From: Burkholderia anthina
GTDB taxonomy: Bacteria > Pseudomonadota > Gammaproteobacteria > Burkholderiales > Burkholderiaceae
Assembly (NCBI RefSeq): GCF_001547525.1
Contig: NZ_LNJP01000004.1
Location: 62,001 to 126,000, forward strand
Direction of reading: 5' to 3'
DNA length: 64,000 nucleotides
Made by a program: the position numbers and the translations under genes. Within the stretch, counting starts at the first letter, position 1. Every line of letters starts with the position of its first letter. Shown piece by piece: positions 60,793 through 64,000 of the stretch. The notes under the pieces are model-generated. The model made no database searches, had not been told where the DNA came from, and saw only the letters and a program-made list of their open reading frames with translations.

Positions 60793-62831
60793 TGCGTCGA
60801 CGCGTCGCCTCGATCCGGTTTCAACCGCGCAGCCTGCAACGGGCCGCGCTTGCCGTGTGCGCGACCGCGCTGCTCACGGCGTCGCTGTGCATGGCGCCCG
60901 CGCAGCATGCGCGCGCCGCGGACCTGCGCTGGCGCAACAAGCCGTTCACGATCGTCGCGAACGGCAAGAAGATCGGCGACTTCATCCGCGAGCTCGCGTC
61001 GTCGCAGGGCGTGACGGCGGTGGTCGACCCGAAGGTCGACGGCGTGATCAGCGGCCGCTTTTCCGGCACGCCGCAGCAGACGCTCGACACGATCTGCTCG
61101 ACCTACGGGCTCACGTGGTACTACGACGGCTCGTTCCTGTACGTCGATCCGGCCGACCAGTCGCAGACGCAGATGATCCCGATCCCGCCGAACGCATCCG
61201 GCGAAATCGGCCGTGCGCTGCAGGCGATGCAGATTCCGGACAAGCGCTACACGCTGGTGATCAACGACCGCTCGAACAGCGTGTACGTGGCCGGCCCGCG
61301 CCGCTATGTCGAACTCGTGCGGCAGGCGATCGGCTCGGTCGGCGATCCGTCGGCGAACGGCGCGCATGCGGACATCCGCGCGTTCCGGCTGAAATACGGC
61401 TGGGCGTCGGACTTCACGATCAACCGCTCGGGCAAGGAAGTGACGGTGCCGGGCGTCGCGACGATCCTGCGCCGGCTGTTCGGCAAGACCGGCGACACGG
61501 CCGCGGCGCCGGCGAGCACGCCGCTCGGCCAGGCCGCGCGACAGGTGAAGCTTGGCTCGGGGCTGACGATCGCGGTGCCGCGGCTCGACTTCCCCGACAT
61601 CTCCGGCGGCCCGCGGCAGGGCGGTTATGGCGGTACGGACGGCAGCGTGGGCGGCGGCTTCTCGCCGTTCTCGACCGGCGGCGGCGACACGTTGCCGCAG
61701 ATCGTCGCCGATCCGGCGATCAACGCGGTGATCGTGCGCGACCTGCCGGAGAACATGTATCGCTACCAGTCGCTGATCGGCCAGCTCGACGAGCGGCCGC
61801 GCATCGTCGAGATCAATGTGACGATCATCGACATCAACGAGGATTCGCTCGACAGCCTCGGGATCGACTGGCGCCTGCACACGACGCACGGCGACGTGCA
61901 GATCGGCAACGGCCAGAACCCGCTGAACGGCAACACGCAGTACAACGGCGTCGGCAACCCGCCGCTGACGTTCGGCATCGGCACGTCGGAAACCGGGCAG
62001 ACGGGCACCTTCATGCCGACCGGCATCGCGCTGACCGCGTCGATCGGCGGCTCGCTGCGCAACTACCTGCTCACGCGCGTGAACGCGCTCGCGCAGAAGG
62101 GTCAGGCCCAACTGCGATCGAAGCCGAAGGTGCTCGCGCTCGACAACACCGAGGCGATCCTCGAGAACCTCACGCAGTTCTACGTGCAGGTGCCCGGCTA
62201 CCAGGATTCGTCGCTGTACAGCGTGACGACCGGCACCAGCATCAAGGTGACGCCGATGATCGTCGACGAGGCGATCCGCAACGCCGCGGCCGTGTCCGGC
62301 AGCCCGCAGAGCGTGATGATGTCGATCGACATCCAGGACGGCAACATCGTGCCGGGGCAGGCCGTGTCGAACGTGCCGGTGATCCAGCAGCGCAACATCG
62401 TCACCAAGACGATGATCGATGAAGGCAAGAGCCTCCTGATCGCCGGCTTCAACGACGACGAGGTGCGGCTGAACAAGAGCGGCGTGCCCTGGCTGTCCGA
62501 CATCCCGCTGATCGGCAACCTGTTCAAGTACACCGACAAGTCGGGCAACCACATGGAGCGCTTCTATCTGCTGACGCCGCGCGTCGTGACGAACGCGTCG
62601 ATGTATGCGCCGGACGGCTCGCCCGTGAACCCGGGCGTCGACGGTCCGGCGAACCCGGAGGGGATGTCGATGTATCGGCCGCCGGACAACGACGTCACGG
62701 TGCCGCTGACGCCGAAGCCGCTGCCCGGCACGAAGTTCGGTCCGCCCGCGTTGCCGCCGCCCGTGGGCGCGGCGTCGCAGCCGGCGGCGACGACCGCAGG
62801 AGTGGTCACGCATGTCGACGAGCATCATTGA
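60792..62831 (+). CDS. sctC: type III secretion outer-membrane secretin SctC
   Basis: The 679-residue protein begins with a signal peptide (cleavage after ARAAD). N0 and N1 domains (about 40-190, IGDFIRELASSQGVTAVVDPKVDG) precede the secretin barrel domain (about 330-600, with IVEINVTIIDINEDSLDSLGIDW and VPWLSDIPLIGNLFKY). A Pro-rich tail follows. It forms the outer-membrane ring of the injectisome. The start is the ATG sharing a base with the sctS stop. Confidence 0.92.
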   Translation: MRRRVASIRFQPRSLQRAALAVCATALLTASLCMAPAQHARAADLRWRNKPFTIVANGKKIGDFIRELASSQGVTAVVDPKVDGVISGRFSGTPQQTLDTICSTYGLTWYYDGSFLYVDPADQSQTQMIPIPPNASGEIGRALQAMQIPDKRYTLVINDRSNSVYVAGPRRYVELVRQAIGSVGDPSANGAHADIRAFRLKYGWASDFTINRSGKEVTVPGVATILRRLFGKTGDTAAAPASTPLGQAARQVKLGSGLTIAVPRLDFPDISGGPRQGGYGGTDGSVGGGFSPFSTGGGDTLPQIVADPAINAVIVRDLPENMYRYQSLIGQLDERPRIVEINVTIIDINEDSLDSLGIDWRLHTTHGDVQIGNGQNPLNGNTQYNGVGNPPLTFGIGTSETGQTGTFMPTGIALTASIGGSLRNYLLTRVNALAQKGQAQLRSKPKVLALDNTEAILENLTQFYVQVPGYQDSSLYSVTTGTSIKVTPMIVDEAIRNAAAVSGSPQSVMMSIDIQDGNIVPGQAVSNVPVIQQRNIVTKTMIDEGKSLLIAGFNDDEVRLNKSGVPWLSDIPLIGNLFKYTDKSGNHMERFYLLTPRVVTNASMYAPDGSPVNPGVDGPANPEGMSMYRPPDNDVTVPLTPKPLPGTKFGPPALPPPVGAASQPAATTAGVVTHVDEHH

Positions 62832-64000
62832 TCCGCACGGCGACGGCGCATTGCCCGGCGGCGCGGCAGGCGCGGGGGCCGGTTCGGCCGCGCTCGCGTC
62901 GCCGTGGAACCTGTGCTTCCTGAGCGGGCCGATGTACGGCCGCACGATGTCGCTCGCGCGCGGCGCGAACTGGGTCGGCACGGCGGCCGACTGCGAAGTG
63001 ATCCTGCCCGATCGCGAGATCGGCGCGAAGCAGGTGTGCCTGCAGGTCGGCGCGCTCGCGGTGACCGTGCAGAACCACGGCGGCGACACCGGCGCGCCGG
63101 TGCTGTTCAACGACGAGCCGCTCGGCGCCGGCCGCCGCTCGCTGACGCCGAACGACGTCGTGACCGTCGGCTCGATCCGGCTCGGCATCGCACGGCATGC
63201 GCAGGCGAGCGTCGCGGTGCCCGACGAAACGGATGCGCCGGACGCCGCGCGGGAGGCCGCGTGGCTCGGCTGGCTCACGGGCGGGCTGCGGCGGCTGGGC
63301 AGCCGGCGGCTCGTGATCGCGCTGGTCGCGCTGTGGGTCGGCGTGCTGCTCGGCGCGCTCGGCTACGGCTTCGTCGCGTGGTCGGGGCGGCTGCCGTGGC
63401 AGCACGAATCGGTGCTCGCGCGCACGCACCGGCTGCAGCAACTGCTGCACGCGTATCCGGAGCTGGCGGTCGCACCGCGCGACGACGGCGTGATCGTGTC
63501 GGGCTACGTGAGCGACCCGGCCGCGCGCGAGCGCGTCGCGCAGATCGTCGCGGGCGTCGACAACGCGGCGCTCGGCAACATCTACGTGGTCAGCGATCTG
63601 GTCGCGACCGCGCAGACCTATTTCAGCGACACGGCGCTGACGGTCACGTATCTCGGCCGCGGCCGGATCGAGCTGACGGGGGCGGCCGCGCGCGCGCAGA
63701 TCGAGCCGCGCATCCGCAACTACATGAAGGATGCGCGCCCGGCGCTCGAGGTGGTCGATCACGTGCGCGATGCCGACGCGGCCGCGCCGCGCACGGCGAC
63801 GACGCTCGGCGGCACGGCGGGCATTCCGGAGATCACGACCGTGTTCGCCGGCGACGGCGACCAGCGCTACATCGAGACGGTCGACGGCAGCCGCTATTTC
63901 GAAGGTGCGCGGATGAAGGAAGGCGCGACGGTCGTGTCGATCGGCCCGGACGAAGTGGTGTTCGCACGCAACGGTCAGCGCATCACGATGCCGCTCGGCG
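62812..64000 (+). CDS. sctD: type III secretion inner-membrane ring protein SctD (3' end beyond window)
   Basis: The frame starts at the ATG at 62812, overlapping the sctC end by 20 bases, and stays open to the edge (396 residues visible). An FHA-like cytoplasmic domain (about 30-120), one membrane segment (LVIALVALWVGVLLGALGYGFVAW, about 163-187), and periplasmic ring-building BON-like domains follow. SctD forms the outer part of the inner-membrane ring. The gene order is sctV-sctS-sctC-sctD. Confidence 0.88.
   Translation, partial: MSTSIIDPHGDGALPGGAAGAGAGSAALASPWNLCFLSGPMYGRTMSLARGANWVGTAADCEVILPDREIGAKQVCLQVGALAVTVQNHGGDTGAPVLFNDEPLGAGRRSLTPNDVVTVGSIRLGIARHAQASVAVPDETDAPDAAREAAWLGWLTGGLRRLGSRRLVIALVALWVGVLLGALGYGFVAWSGRLPWQHESVLARTHRLQQLLHAYPELAVAPRDDGVIVSGYVSDPAARERVAQIVAGVDNAALGNIYVVSDLVATAQTYFSDTALTVTYLGRGRIELTGAAARAQIEPRIRNYMKDARPALEVVDHVRDADAAAPRTATTLGGTAGIPEITTVFAGDGDQRYIETVDGSRYFEGARMKEGATVVSIGPDEVVFARNGQRITMPLG

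Noticed and set aside
60213..63278. 1021-codon minus-strand frame
   Set aside because: It is antisense to sctV, sctS, sctC and sctD, is full of Arg/His/Asp low-complexity sequence and has no domain; long shadows are expected at this GC content.
1..64000. CRISPR arrays, tRNAs, prophage or integrase
   Set aside because: No regularly spaced repeats, no tRNA-like cloverleaf and no integrase or phage structural gene were seen; only one dead transposase fragment is present.

Overview
The window is high-GC DNA with strongly GC3-biased genes. The gene families (OprB porin, MocR regulators, an Hrp/Bsc-like type III secretion apparatus, an NRPS end, FecIR-type iron signalling) suggest a Burkholderia of the cepacia complex. 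The mix of regulators, transporters, accessory metabolism and secretion genes fits a secondary chromosome better than the main one; this assignment is inference from gene content, not a database match.

Layout. 0-4.2 kb: the tail of an NRPS locus (carrier protein-thioesterase, an MFS exporter coupled to it, a LuxR solo, a type II thioesterase). 4.3-13.5 kb: a patchwork with two degenerate direct copies of one Tat-leader gene start about 8.46 kb apart, a decayed gene, an orphan OmpR-like regulator, a FecI-FecR-TonB receptor unit, an AT-richer lipoprotein/secreted-protein pair and an IS5-type transposase remnant. 13.6-25.3 kb: a polyamine region. It starts with puuB-puuR-puuA-like genes and a cell-wall pair. 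Two divergent operons follow, combining a membrane aminopropyltransferase, an FAD amine-oxidase lipoprotein, a DUF350 protein, an SPFH-SHOCT protein, a double DUF4178 protein, a tiny lipoprotein-like peptide and SpeD. 25.2-28.4 kb: SRPBCC protein and an NAD-salvage pair (NadM-Nudix and nicotinamide phosphoribosyltransferase). 28.4-37.2 kb: MocR/EamA, lysA/LysR, acetyltransferases, a DUF4142 protein, a HAD phosphatase, a YefM-YoeB toxin-antitoxin pair with its operator.

37.2-42.9 kb: orphan F1-ATPase gamma and epsilon genes diverge from pta-ackA-phaC-like-fabI across an FNR/ANR-like box, which suggests a low-oxygen energy module. 42.9-46.7 kb: a YcaQ-like glycosylase, a strong three-stem small RNA candidate with its own terminator, and a cis-prenyltransferase/class I terpene synthase pair. 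46.7-53 kb: DHA2 efflux pump with a TetR gene, periplasmic trehalase, OprB porin. 53.8-55.9 kb: small ORFs leading into an NRAMP-related transporter with non-canonical metal-site motifs. 56-64 kb: two divergent LuxR-type regulators, then sctV-sctS-sctC-sctD of a type III secretion system, running off the right edge.

Most tightly packed pairs overlap by 1-4 bases (ATGA, GTGA, TGATG), and I used this repeatedly to choose starts. I see no CRISPR array, tRNA, rRNA or complete insertion sequence.
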